The translations under genes and the position numbers were made by a program. Below, one piece after another: positions 14,452 through 21,019 of a stretch of DNA of 22,701 nucleotides. How positions within the stretch are numbered: the first letter of the stretch is position 1; each line of letters starts with the position of its first letter. The notes under the pieces were generated by a model. It had not been told where the DNA came from and made no database searches. It saw nothing but the letters and a program-made list of their open reading frames with translations. The stretch is from positions 1-22,701 of the forward strand of contig JAZRUJ010000052.1 of assembly GCA_045652445.1 (NCBI GenBank). Direction: 5' to 3'. Source of the stretch: RGIG995 sp045652445. Lineage in GTDB: Bacteria > Bacillota > Clostridia > Oscillospirales > UBA644.

Positions 14452-15345
14452 ATGAGATTTACAAGCGTTTTCATTAGCTTTATTGCCGCGTTGGCATCTC
14501 TGATTTTGATTTTTGGCTGCTACAAAGAAAAAACCGCTATTGAGAACATCGGCGGCTTTGAAGACGTAGTACAAAAGACAGAAAGCTATCGACAAGACAT
14601 CTCCAATATGAAGCAACAGTTACAAGACCTTTCCTCTCAAAAAACAGCAGCAGAAGAAAAACTTGCGCAATTGCAAAGCTACGAAAACTATAAAACAACC
14701 CCTACGGTATTTCTTACCTTTGACGGCGGTTTTTCACAAAATACCGTTGACGTAATTGAAACCTTGGATAAATATCAATTAAAGGGGACGTTCTACGTTG
14801 TTGGAACGAATCTTAAATCCAGCGAAACACTCCGTGCTTCATTAAAATCCGCTTGGGAATCTGGACATAAGATTGGAATTCGTTCCTACTCTGACGATCT
14901 GAAAAAAATTTACTCCAGCGAAGAAGCCTATTTTGAAGATTTGTATGCTTGTCGCGACATGGTAAAAGAAATCACCGGGGAAACTCCCATTTTGGTAAGA
15001 ATGCCCGGGGGTACTGCCACCGCGGAAATTTTATTTGAACGATACACCGGAAAAAAGGACGTATTTCAAGCCGTTTTAGCCCGTTTGCAAGCGGAAGGGT
15101 TTATGGTGAATGACTGGCAGGTAGACTCCGAAAATGCCACAAATACAGACGTAGACAACATCGTGGAAACAACATTAAAAGGATCCTCCCGAACTTTAAA
15201 ATCAACGATCAAAACTTGTGTTATCCTATTTACGGATAATAAACGAGCAAACACATCTCTTTCCCGAATTATTGCCGGATTAAAAGAACAAGGATACACA
15301 TTTGCTACTCTACCCACCGGAATTTGCATTACAAGACAACGATAA
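14452..15345 (+). CDS. Membrane-anchored polysaccharide-deacetylase-like protein, probably inactive
   Basis: 297 aa. Membrane anchor at about residues 5-23 (cysteine at 23), coiled coil about 44-77, then a NodB fold from about 84. Fold motifs remain: FLTFDGGFS (88-95), KGTFYVVG, GHKIG, RMPGG (183-187), VNDWQVD (219-225), and GYTFATL at the end. Key residues are changed: TFDD is FDG (G92), the HxxxH metal motif is RSYSD (R144, D148), and the late LLHD histidine is T261. Metal binding and hydrolysis therefore look lost, suggesting a binding or scaffold role outside the membrane. ATG with GAGGTG 5 bases upstream; 9 bases after the coiled-coil gene and 11 before the HD gene. Confidence 0.82.
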   Translation: MRFTSVFISFIAALASLILIFGCYKEKTAIENIGGFEDVVQKTESYRQDISNMKQQLQDLSSQKTAAEEKLAQLQSYENYKTTPTVFLTFDGGFSQNTVDVIETLDKYQLKGTFYVVGTNLKSSETLRASLKSAWESGHKIGIRSYSDDLKKIYSSEEAYFEDLYACRDMVKEITGETPILVRMPGGTATAEILFERYTGKKDVFQAVLARLQAEGFMVNDWQVDSENATNTDVDNIVETTLKGSSRTLKSTIKTCVILFTDNKRANTSLSRIIAGLKEQGYTFATLPTGICITRQR

Positions 15346-15356
15346 GGAGAGATATT

Positions 15357-15953
15357 ATGTATAAACCGGAAGCGATGGAAGAAAATAAGAAGACATTTCT
15401 TAATCTTCTTAAATCTGTTGACCGAAAAGGGATTGATAATCTTATTGAATATCTTGAAGTAAAAACCGATTTTTACACTGCCCCCGCCTCCACAAAGTAT
15501 CACAATAATTGTTTGGGCGGATTATTGGCACATACACTGAACGTCTATGAAAGCTTCAAAAAATTGTTGGCGATGCGGGAAATTGAAATTTCGGAAGAAA
15601 GTATAATTTTGATCTCATTGCTTCACGACATTTGTAAATGCAATTATTACGTATTGGAACAAAGAAATCGCAAAATCAACGGAAAATGGGAACAAGTCGA
15701 CGTATGGTCAAACACAAAAACCGTTTCTCCGCCTCTTCCCCATTCTTATCGTTCCATTCGGATGCTGCAATCTTTTATTCGCCTGACCCCTCAAGAAGAA
15801 CTTTGCATTTATTATCACATGGGGCCTTACGGCGGTGAAGATTACGAATACCGGTCTCTCTTGCAAAAAGTGAATACCGATTATCCGGAAACCCTTCTAT
15901 TTTACACTGCAGATCTACTCGCCACCTACCTTGATGAAGAAACTTACGAGTAA
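15357..15953 (+). CDS. HD-domain hydrolase
   Basis: 198 aa. HD signature residues in order: H59 (GLLAHTLNVY), H90-D91 (LLHDICK), H129 (PHSYRS), H154 (YYHMG) and D186 (TADLLATYLDE). This is the metal-binding set of HD phosphohydrolases, with N-terminal similarity in style to YhaM-type or nucleotide phosphohydrolase HD modules; the substrate cannot be read from sequence. No membrane segment. The frame is open 11 codons upstream inside the previous gene's end, but this ATG has AAGGAG about 7 bases upstream. Third gene of the operon starting at 14155. No clear terminator follows before the tRNA promoter. Confidence 0.85.
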   Translation: MYKPEAMEENKKTFLNLLKSVDRKGIDNLIEYLEVKTDFYTAPASTKYHNNCLGGLLAHTLNVYESFKKLLAMREIEISEESIILISLLHDICKCNYYVLEQRNRKINGKWEQVDVWSNTKTVSPPLPHSYRSIRMLQSFIRLTPQEELCIYYHMGPYGGEDYEYRSLLQKVNTDYPETLLFYTADLLATYLDEETYE

Positions 15954-16000
15954 CTTCTTGCGGTTCACAATTTCGTTTCAAATTTGTCACACCGCCGCCA

Positions 16001-16029
16001 TTGACAAAGCGTTAAAAATGTAGTATAAT
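16001..16029 (+). promoter_or_regulatory. Consensus promoter of the tRNA pair
   Basis: TTGACA (16001-16006), 17 bases, TATAAT (16024-16029), about 33 bases upstream of mature tRNA-Met. Confidence 0.88.
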
Positions 16030-16061
16030 ACTCAAGCGCCGATCAGTGAAGCGGCAAGCAT

Positions 16062-16138
16062 GGCGGAATAGCTCAGTTGGCTAGAGCATACGGTTCATAC
16101 CCGTACGGTCGCCGGTTCAAATCCAGCTTCCGCTACCA
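16062..16138 (+). tRNA. tRNA-Met (CAU), elongator type
   Basis: Cloverleaf with acceptor GGCGGAA/TTCCGCT, D stem GCTC/GAGC, anticodon stem TACGG/CCGTA around loop TTCATAC (anticodon 16096-16098), T loop TTCAAAT and encoded CCA. The G1-U72 pair and TACGG anticodon stem match Bacillota elongator tRNA-Met as I recall it. The T stem (GCCGG/CCAGC) has one C-A mismatch at position 51/63. Lysidine-modified tRNA-Ile2 also has CAU, but the stems favour Met. Confidence 0.92.
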
Positions 16139-16141
16139 AAC

Positions 16142-16216
16142 GGCCCGTTGGTCAAGTGGTTAAGACACGGCCCTTTCACGGCTGTAACAGGAGTTCGACT
16201 CTCCTACGGGTCACCA
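16142..16216 (+). tRNA. tRNA-Glu (UUC)
   Basis: Acceptor GGCCCGT/ACGGGTC, anticodon stem CGGCC/GGCTG with loop CTTTCAC (anticodon TTC at 16175-16177), T arm AGGAG/CTCCT with TTCGACT, encoded CCA. Starts 3 bases after tRNA-Met; one transcript. Confidence 0.95.
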
Positions 16217-16217
16217 C

Positions 16218-16250
16218 AAAAGAGACAGGTAAAAACCTGTCTCTTTTTTT
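16218..16250 (+). terminator. Terminator of the tRNA operon
   Basis: AAAAGAGACAGGT/ACCTGTCTCTTTT, a 13-bp stem with an AAAA loop and a T7 run, directly after the tRNA-Glu CCA. Confidence 0.95.
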
Positions 16251-16275
16251 ATTTACATAATCCGAAAGAATTGTA

Positions 16276-16304
16276 TTGACATTTCTGTAATATGATGTTA
16301 TAAT
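16276..16304 (+). promoter_or_regulatory. Consensus promoter of the zinc-ribbon membrane gene
   Basis: TTGACA (16276-16281), 17 bases, TATAAT (16299-16304). Confidence 0.88.
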
Positions 16305-16342
16305 AAAATATCTAACATGACAAAGTGACAAGGAGAATTATT

Positions 16343-16786
16343 ATGAAATGCAAGGTTTGTAATGCTGATCTTTTGGAAGGGCAATCCTTTTGTTCTTATT
16401 GTGGTTCAAAAATAGAGGAAGCCTCGGAAAATCCCACAGAAACGAAACAAGAAACAAACCAACCCATTATTGTAACAAAGGAAGATCCCTATGCGAAAAA
16501 CGCAAAGACAGGGCTTATTTTTGGAATTTTGTCGGTAGCAATCAGTTGCATTGGCATGATTTTCGGAATTATAGGGATTGTTAATTCCGCAAAAGGATTA
16601 AAATCTACAACCTCCAAAGGAATGGCGATTCCCGGTTTAATACTTTCCATTGTCGGTATTATTTCCAGCATTTTTACCATTATCTACGTAATTGCTTTTG
16701 CCTACGGAATGATGTTGGGATTTATGGATGCAGATATTCCCACTTATGCCTTAAACATTTTGAATACTCTTTCTCAAATCCTCTAA
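16343..16786 (+). CDS. Zinc-ribbon membrane protein (DUF4190-like)
   Basis: 147 aa. An N-terminal zinc ribbon with C3-x2-C6 and C17-x2-C20 (CKVC, CSYC), an acidic polar linker at about 27-50, then two or three hydrophobic segments (about 57-82 and 93-125) with the glycine-rich GLIFGILS and GIIGIV patterns and a KSTTSKGMAIPG linker typical of DUF4190. Such proteins are common in Bacillota and have no defined role. This ATG is chosen because AAGGAG lies 7 bases upstream; the frame is open 6 codons further. Monocistronic between a consensus promoter and a bidirectional terminator. Confidence 0.82.
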   Translation: MKCKVCNADLLEGQSFCSYCGSKIEEASENPTETKQETNQPIIVTKEDPYAKNAKTGLIFGILSVAISCIGMIFGIIGIVNSAKGLKSTTSKGMAIPGLILSIVGIISSIFTIIYVIAFAYGMMLGFMDADIPTYALNILNTLSQIL

Positions 16787-16801
16787 AAATTAAATATGAA
16801 T

Positions 16802-16829
16802 GCGGCGTATTTCATGGGAAGTACGCCGC
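16802..16829. terminator. Bidirectional terminator between the zinc-ribbon and NfeD-like genes
   Basis: GCGGCGTATTTC pairs with GAAGTACGCCGC (12 bp, one G-U) around ATGG. TTATTTTTATT follows on the plus strand; an A-rich flank gives T's on the minus strand. Confidence 0.85.
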
Positions 16830-16835
16830 TTATTT

Positions 16836-17273
16836 TTATTCTATCCAAGAAGTTACCTGGAATTTCTCGGGGAAGAATGCCGCCGTTTCCATTCCGTCCG
16901 AAAGAGACAATACGGAAGAAGTCGCCGGAAAAATTTCAGTTTCCGTTATAGCTTCTTCTGAATCTTTTTCTCCCTTCCGCGGCAAAGGGGGGTCTACAAC
17001 CGTTTCCTCATCAGAAACAAACTCAAACAAAACATCTTCGCATCGCACCTGTTTTACCCATGGATTGGATAGCAATAATAGACCAACAGAAACCAAAACA
17101 AACAGTACAATTTGCAGCCAAACCGGTCCAGACAATAAGGAAACGATCAAGCCGACGGTACTTCCTACCGAAAACCAGAGCACTCGATAAGTTAATAAAA
17201 ATAATTCCAGAAAAGAAAACAAAACGACCACACATAACCAAATTAAAGGTTGATTTTGAGTTAAAAAATCCAT
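16836..17273 (-). CDS. NfeD-family membrane protein with atypical C-terminus
   Basis: 145 aa. Residues 8-70 form the NfeD membrane module: WLCVVVLFSFLELFLL, WFSVGSTVGLIVSLL, then a WLQIVLFVLVSVGLLLL helix. The usual soluble OB-fold after it is not recognisable; instead residues 76-145 are acidic and Ser/Thr/Pro-rich (DEETVVDPPLPRKGEKDSEE). NfeD proteins normally partner flotillin/stomatin proteins in membrane microdomains, but no such gene is next to it. The ATG follows GGTGG at 7 bases. Sigma-E-like boxes lie upstream. It might be a shortened family member or a related membrane protein. Confidence 0.7.
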   Translation of the reverse strand: MDFLTQNQPLIWLCVVVLFSFLELFLLTYRVLWFSVGSTVGLIVSLLSGPVWLQIVLFVLVSVGLLLLSNPWVKQVRCEDVLFEFVSDEETVVDPPLPRKGEKDSEEAITETEIFPATSSVLSLSDGMETAAFFPEKFQVTSWIE

Positions 17274-17295
17274 TTGTATTCCACCCTTTCCCTAA

Positions 17296-17325
17296 ATCCT
17301 ATGCTCGTCCCTTATGCAGTATGAC
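17296..17325 (-). promoter_or_regulatory. Possible sigma-E-type promoter of the NfeD-like gene
   Basis: GTCATACT (17318-17325), 14 bases, CATAGGAT (17296-17303) on the minus strand. The -35 is close to the sigma-E pattern (GTCATATT), the -10 differs at two places from CATACAAT, and the spacing is right. No sigma-A promoter is evident in this gap. Confidence 0.35.
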
Positions 17326-17410
17326 AAAGGAGAAAACTGTCAGAATTCGAAGCTAAAACATAAGATGAATTGAGCCAATACGGCTACTTTGTCTCAAAGA
17401 GTGATAACTC

Positions 17411-17635
17411 ATGAAAAAGAAATGCATCGGAGTCCGCTCTGTCACCTATGCACAAAAAGCACAAGACGTTTTGAAGAAATACGGAATTAAAGGGATTGCA
17501 AAAAAACGTTCCGCCCCTTCCCCTTCCGGATGTGGCTGGTGTGTGGAAATACCCTCTTTACAGTCAGAAACCGCCTATACCCTACTAAAGAATAACGGAG
17601 TTAAGGTTACCGGTGAAATCTATGATTTACCTTGA
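17411..17635 (+). CDS. DUF3343 protein, putative sulfur/selenium carrier
   Basis: 74 aa. Pattern RSVTYAQKAQDVLKKYGI then GCGWCVEI and an alpha/beta end: the DUF3343 layout, small proteins often beside cysteine desulfurases and selenium genes and suspected of carrying S or Se. It has a C41-x2-C44 pair (CGWC). Its end overlaps the cysteine desulfurase by 14 bases, so the two are co-translated. The ribosome site is weak (AAAGAGTGA), and GAGT/ACTC can pair just before the ATG. No convincing promoter is seen in the 137-base gap before it. Confidence 0.78.
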   Translation: MKKKCIGVRSVTYAQKAQDVLKKYGIKGIAKKRSAPSPSGCGWCVEIPSLQSETAYTLLKNNGVKVTGEIYDLP

Positions 17636-18749
17636 TTATGCGGCATCTTCACATCCCAAACCGATATCCGTTGTACGTGCCGTTGAAAAACACTTAAAAA
17701 CAAACGGTGCAAACCCGGGACGAAGCGGTCATCAACTTTCTATGGACGCCTCAAATACCGTATATTCTTGCCGAAAAACGTTAGCTGAAACCTTTGGAAC
17801 AGAGCCGGAAACGGTTTTTTTTACCCTTAACACAACGGAAGCGATCAACCGGGCATTGAAAGGACTTCTTTGCCCGGGAGATCACGTTTTAATTTCCGAT
17901 TTGGAACACAACTCGGTATTACGCCCCTTAACTGCCTTGCGGGATCGAGGTATCATTTCCTTTTCTGTCGTTTCTACAGGTACTTCAGACGAAGAAACAG
18001 TAAAACAGTTTTGTAAAGCCATCACTCCAAAGACTCGCCTGATTTTTATGACCCATGCTTCCAATGTCACCGGAAGAATTTTGCCGATTCGTCAAATTGG
18101 TAAACTATGTAAAGAGAACGGCATTTTATTTGGTGTGGATGGTGCCCAAACCGCCGGAACGGAAACTTACAACCTGGAGAGTGATCCTATTGATTTTCTT
18201 TGTATTCCAGGGCACAAAGGGCTGTTGGGACCTCAAGGAACCGGGGCATTATTACTTGCAACCCCCTTGGATCTCCTCCCTTTAACCGAAGGCGGAACCG
18301 GAGGGGATTCTCTTTCAGAATATCAGCCTCTATCCCTCCCCGACCGATATGAGAGCGGAACATTAAACACACCGGGACTTGCCGGTTGGAAAGCGGGAAT
18401 TGATTACACGAACATTCATAAAATTGAAATTAGAAACAAAGAAAAACACTTGCGACAATTGTTTTTAAGTGAAATGGAAATGGTAAAAGGTTTTCATATT
18501 CTAAACCGCGGAGAATCCTTTGTCGGCACCGTTGCCCTGACCCATGAACGAGATCATTCGGAACAAATTGCTTATTGGTTAGACAAAAATGGGATTTGCG
18601 TACGGGGAGGGTATCAATGCTCTGCTCTGGCTCATAAAAGCCTAGGGACAGCCGCAGGGGGCGTAGTGCGAATTAGTTTTGGATACCGCACTACCGAACA
18701 AGACGTGCTTGATTGTGTGAAATGTTTGAAAAAATATCAAAAAAATTAA
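17622..18749 (+). CDS. Cysteine desulfurase family protein (class V aminotransferase)
   Basis: 375 aa. PLP enzyme that takes sulfur (or selenium) from cysteine (selenocysteine) as a persulfide. H96 in DLEHNS, D173 and Q176 in GVDGAQTAG, PLP lysine K199 in IPGHKG, and catalytic C333 in RGGYQCSALAHK are all present, so it should be active. The subfamily with GLLGPQGTG is that annotated as TIGR01977-type, often paired with DUF3343. Start: ATG giving MIYLDYAASS, with GGTG 6 bases upstream; an in-frame GTG 3 codons earlier (17613) is possible. No IscU/SufU gene is adjacent, so the acceptor is unknown. Confidence 0.9.
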   Translation: MIYLDYAASSHPKPISVVRAVEKHLKTNGANPGRSGHQLSMDASNTVYSCRKTLAETFGTEPETVFFTLNTTEAINRALKGLLCPGDHVLISDLEHNSVLRPLTALRDRGIISFSVVSTGTSDEETVKQFCKAITPKTRLIFMTHASNVTGRILPIRQIGKLCKENGILFGVDGAQTAGTETYNLESDPIDFLCIPGHKGLLGPQGTGALLLATPLDLLPLTEGGTGGDSLSEYQPLSLPDRYESGTLNTPGLAGWKAGIDYTNIHKIEIRNKEKHLRQLFLSEMEMVKGFHILNRGESFVGTVALTHERDHSEQIAYWLDKNGICVRGGYQCSALAHKSLGTAAGGVVRISFGYRTTEQDVLDCVKCLKKYQKN

Positions 18750-18757
18750 GAATTCTA

Positions 18758-18786
18758 TTGATTTTTCCTTATATTATTGGTAAAAT
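18758..18786 (+). promoter_or_regulatory. Candidate promoter of cdaA-cdaR
   Basis: TTGATT (18758-18763), 17 bases, TAAAAT (18781-18786), 9 bases after the cysteine desulfurase stop. A hairpin with T-run lies between it and cdaA. Confidence 0.65.
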
Positions 18787-18799
18787 AAAATGGAGTATG

Positions 18800-18815
18800 A
18801 TCTAAATATTTAGAT
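18800..18815. repeat. 16-bp perfect palindrome in the cdaA leader
   Basis: ATCTAAAT/ATTTAGAT, starting about 7 bases after the predicted transcription start. Outer arms TAAAATGG (18786-18793) and CCATTTTA (18817-18824) also pair. It could be an operator or an RNA hairpin. Confidence 0.6.
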
Positions 18816-18832
18816 ACCATTTTACTTACCGC

Positions 18833-18866
18833 GGGACATCGCAACCCTGCGACGTCCCATTTTTTT
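18833..18866 (+). terminator. Terminator or attenuator upstream of cdaA
   Basis: GGGACATCGCA/TGCGACGTCCC, an 11-bp stem with one A-C mismatch and an ACCC loop, followed by ATTTTTTT. It would end cysteine desulfurase transcripts, but it also lies downstream of the only visible cdaA promoter, so cdaA transcripts must pass it. Confidence 0.75.
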
Positions 18867-18896
18867 ATAGAAAAGGTAAACAAAGGAGTGGGGATT

Positions 18897-19763
18897 GTGT
18901 TTCAATTTTTCCAAAACATCGGTGAATTTATCGTCACCACCGTCAAAAACTTCATATGGCAAGATATCATCGATATCGTTTTCGTTGCCGTCATTATTTT
19001 CTACGTATTGAAGTTTATTCGAGACACCCGTGCGGCACAGCTGATGAAAGGGATTCTTTTGATCGTCATCTTGTTCCAATTGGCAAAAATTCTCCAACTA
19101 CAAGCCACATCCTTTATACTTAACAGTACATTAGAATTCGGTCTTCTCGCCATTTTGATCGTATTCCAACCAGAATTAAGAAACCTTTTGGAACGAATCG
19201 GAAGAAGCCGCGGTGGAAAAAACATTCCATTTTTTACAGTAGAAAAAAACCAAACCGACGCTCAAATTGAAGAAGACATCACAAACATTGTGGATGCCGT
19301 TTCCAATATGTCTGCAACAAAAACCGGTGCACTGATCGTCGTGGAACGAACTACGAAATTAGGGGAAGTAATCAACACCGGGACCACGATTGATGCAGCC
19401 ATCATTTCTGACGTGATTGCAAACGTATTTTTCCCCAAGGCACCTTTACACGACGGTGCAATGATTATTCGAGATGGTCGAATCAAGGCTGCCGGATGCT
19501 TTTTACCGTTGACCACAAGAAAATTGGATAGCGACCTTGGAACCCGTCACCGTGCGGGAATTGGTGTCAGCGAAATTTCGGATGCCGTAGTTATCTTAGT
19601 TTCGGAAGAAACGGGTATTATCTCCGTTGCGATAGAAGGGAATCTGCAAAGAAGATTGTCTCCGGATGCACTTGGTTCATTGCTGACAAAAGAACTTCTT
19701 GACAACAGCAATAAAAAAGAATCATTATTCGGATTCTGGAAAGGGAAAGGGAGCAAAGAATGA
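18897..19763 (+). CDS. cdaA: Diadenylate cyclase CdaA (c-di-AMP synthase)
   Basis: 288 aa. Three N-terminal membrane helices (about 25-42, 48-67, 75-92) then a DAC domain: PELRNLLERIGR, DGA at 186-188 (LHDGAMII) and RHR at 217-219 (GTRHRAGIG). It condenses two ATP into c-di-AMP, which controls potassium/osmolyte transport and wall homeostasis. GTG start with AAAGGAG 8 bases upstream; another GTG 3 codons earlier overlaps the ribosome site. Overlaps cdaR by 4 bases. The glmM gene that usually completes this operon is not here; a FAD-dependent dehydrogenase follows instead. Confidence 0.95.
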   Translation: MFQFFQNIGEFIVTTVKNFIWQDIIDIVFVAVIIFYVLKFIRDTRAAQLMKGILLIVILFQLAKILQLQATSFILNSTLEFGLLAILIVFQPELRNLLERIGRSRGGKNIPFFTVEKNQTDAQIEEDITNIVDAVSNMSATKTGALIVVERTTKLGEVINTGTTIDAAIISDVIANVFFPKAPLHDGAMIIRDGRIKAAGCFLPLTTRKLDSDLGTRHRAGIGVSEISDAVVILVSEETGIISVAIEGNLQRRLSPDALGSLLTKELLDNSNKKESLFGFWKGKGSKE

Positions 19764-21019
19764 ATCAGAAAAAAAACATTGGAGCATTTTTTGCAAAACT
19801 CCTTCACAACAATCGATTTCTTGCCGGACTTTCCTTAATCCTTGCCCTGTTTGTCTGGTTTTATATTCTCTACATCGTCAACCCGGTAAACGAAACGGTG
19901 TTTGACAAGGTAGAAGTTAATCTTTCTTACGAAGGTTCCGTACCCGATCGAAATGGGTATATGTATTTGATGACCGATCCCAATTTAACGGTCAGCGTAA
20001 CGGTTTCCGGCTCCCGATCAGAACTTTTGAATCTTTCCAAAGAAGATATCAAAGCTGCTCTAAATATGGACTCCGTCGTATCCGAAGGAACGTATAACAT
20101 CACCGTTTCAGCCTCCACAGAAAACAGTAAACTGTCGGTTATCGACGTTTATCCCAAGAGTTTTACCATTGAATTTGCAGCAAAAGCATCCAAGGACGTT
20201 CCCGTAGAGATGATTACATCCGGTGCATTACCTTCGGGATATGAGGTAAATGAGCATACTATTTCTCCTCAAACCATTACTGTCATCGGTCCTGCAAAAA
20301 CAGTGGAATCGATCTCAAAAGCCTACGTAACGGTACCTTTGACGAATGCAAAAGAGGATATTTCCGCGGCATTTGACGTATCGTTAGTAAATGAAACGGG
20401 AGAAAGTGTCGATCGCCGTTACCTTTCTCTGTCCGATACCTCCGTTCAAGCGGCGGTTGATGTTTGCTATCGAAAAACATTACAAAGCATTGTGCAATTT
20501 GACAACCCTCACGGCGGAAATAAAGAGGACTCCTTTATCACCCTGACATTGGATACCCCTTATATCAAAGCCACAGGGGACGAAAAAAACCTTGCCCCAA
20601 TTGAAAATATTATTATCGGATCAATCGACACATCTAAAATCACTCAAAATACGGAAATTGACTTCGCAGTTCCTCCCATGGAAGGTTCGACCCTGAACGC
20701 GGAACAGGTCAAGGTTGCAGTTAGTTTTGATAAGACCGTACAAACCAAAACGATCACTTTCAAAACCGCAAACGTTACACCAATTAATGTTCCCAATGGG
20801 AAAATTGCAACCATTTCTGCTGCTTATATTACAGTTCGAATCCGAGGGAAAGCTGAGGATCTGAAAAAACTGACAGCCGAAAACTTAAAATGTGAAATCG
20901 ACCTCTCCGTGAACAATGCAGACGGAACATTTCCGATTCTTATCACGCCCACCGCAGCCGTGTCCGGAATTGGATTTGACGTAGTCGGCTCTCACAACGT
21001 AAAAGTAAACGTCCAATGA
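19760..21019 (+). CDS. cdaR: CdaA regulator CdaR (YbbR-domain protein)
   Basis: 419 aa. Cytoplasmic basic start, one membrane helix at about 20-40 (FLAGLSLILALFVWFYILY), then an extracellular part with about four YbbR repeats (roughly 48-140, 141-235, 236-330, 331-419); marks are VPVEMITSGALPSGYEV and the recurring ITVIGP/VRIRGKAEDL turns. CdaR binds CdaA at the membrane and alters its activity (family knowledge). Begins at ATGA overlapping the cdaA stop, with AAGGGAG 6 bases upstream, and its own stop overlaps the next gene by 4 bases. Confidence 0.92.
   Translation: MNQKKNIGAFFAKLLHNNRFLAGLSLILALFVWFYILYIVNPVNETVFDKVEVNLSYEGSVPDRNGYMYLMTDPNLTVSVTVSGSRSELLNLSKEDIKAALNMDSVVSEGTYNITVSASTENSKLSVIDVYPKSFTIEFAAKASKDVPVEMITSGALPSGYEVNEHTISPQTITVIGPAKTVESISKAYVTVPLTNAKEDISAAFDVSLVNETGESVDRRYLSLSDTSVQAAVDVCYRKTLQSIVQFDNPHGGNKEDSFITLTLDTPYIKATGDEKNLAPIENIIIGSIDTSKITQNTEIDFAVPPMEGSTLNAEQVKVAVSFDKTVQTKTITFKTANVTPINVPNGKIATISAAYITVRIRGKAEDLKKLTAENLKCEIDLSVNNADGTFPILITPTAAVSGIGFDVVGSHNVKVNVQ

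Noticed and set aside
17060..17356. Plus-strand frame opposite the NfeD-like gene, ending MTKEKTVRIRS
   Set aside because: Antisense to a gene with membrane helices; the end contains a chance AAAGGAG not followed by a start codon at proper distance.
18786..18866. Known riboswitch (for example ydaO c-di-AMP type) before cdaA
   Set aside because: The leader is too short and shows no conserved riboswitch core; only simple hairpins are visible.
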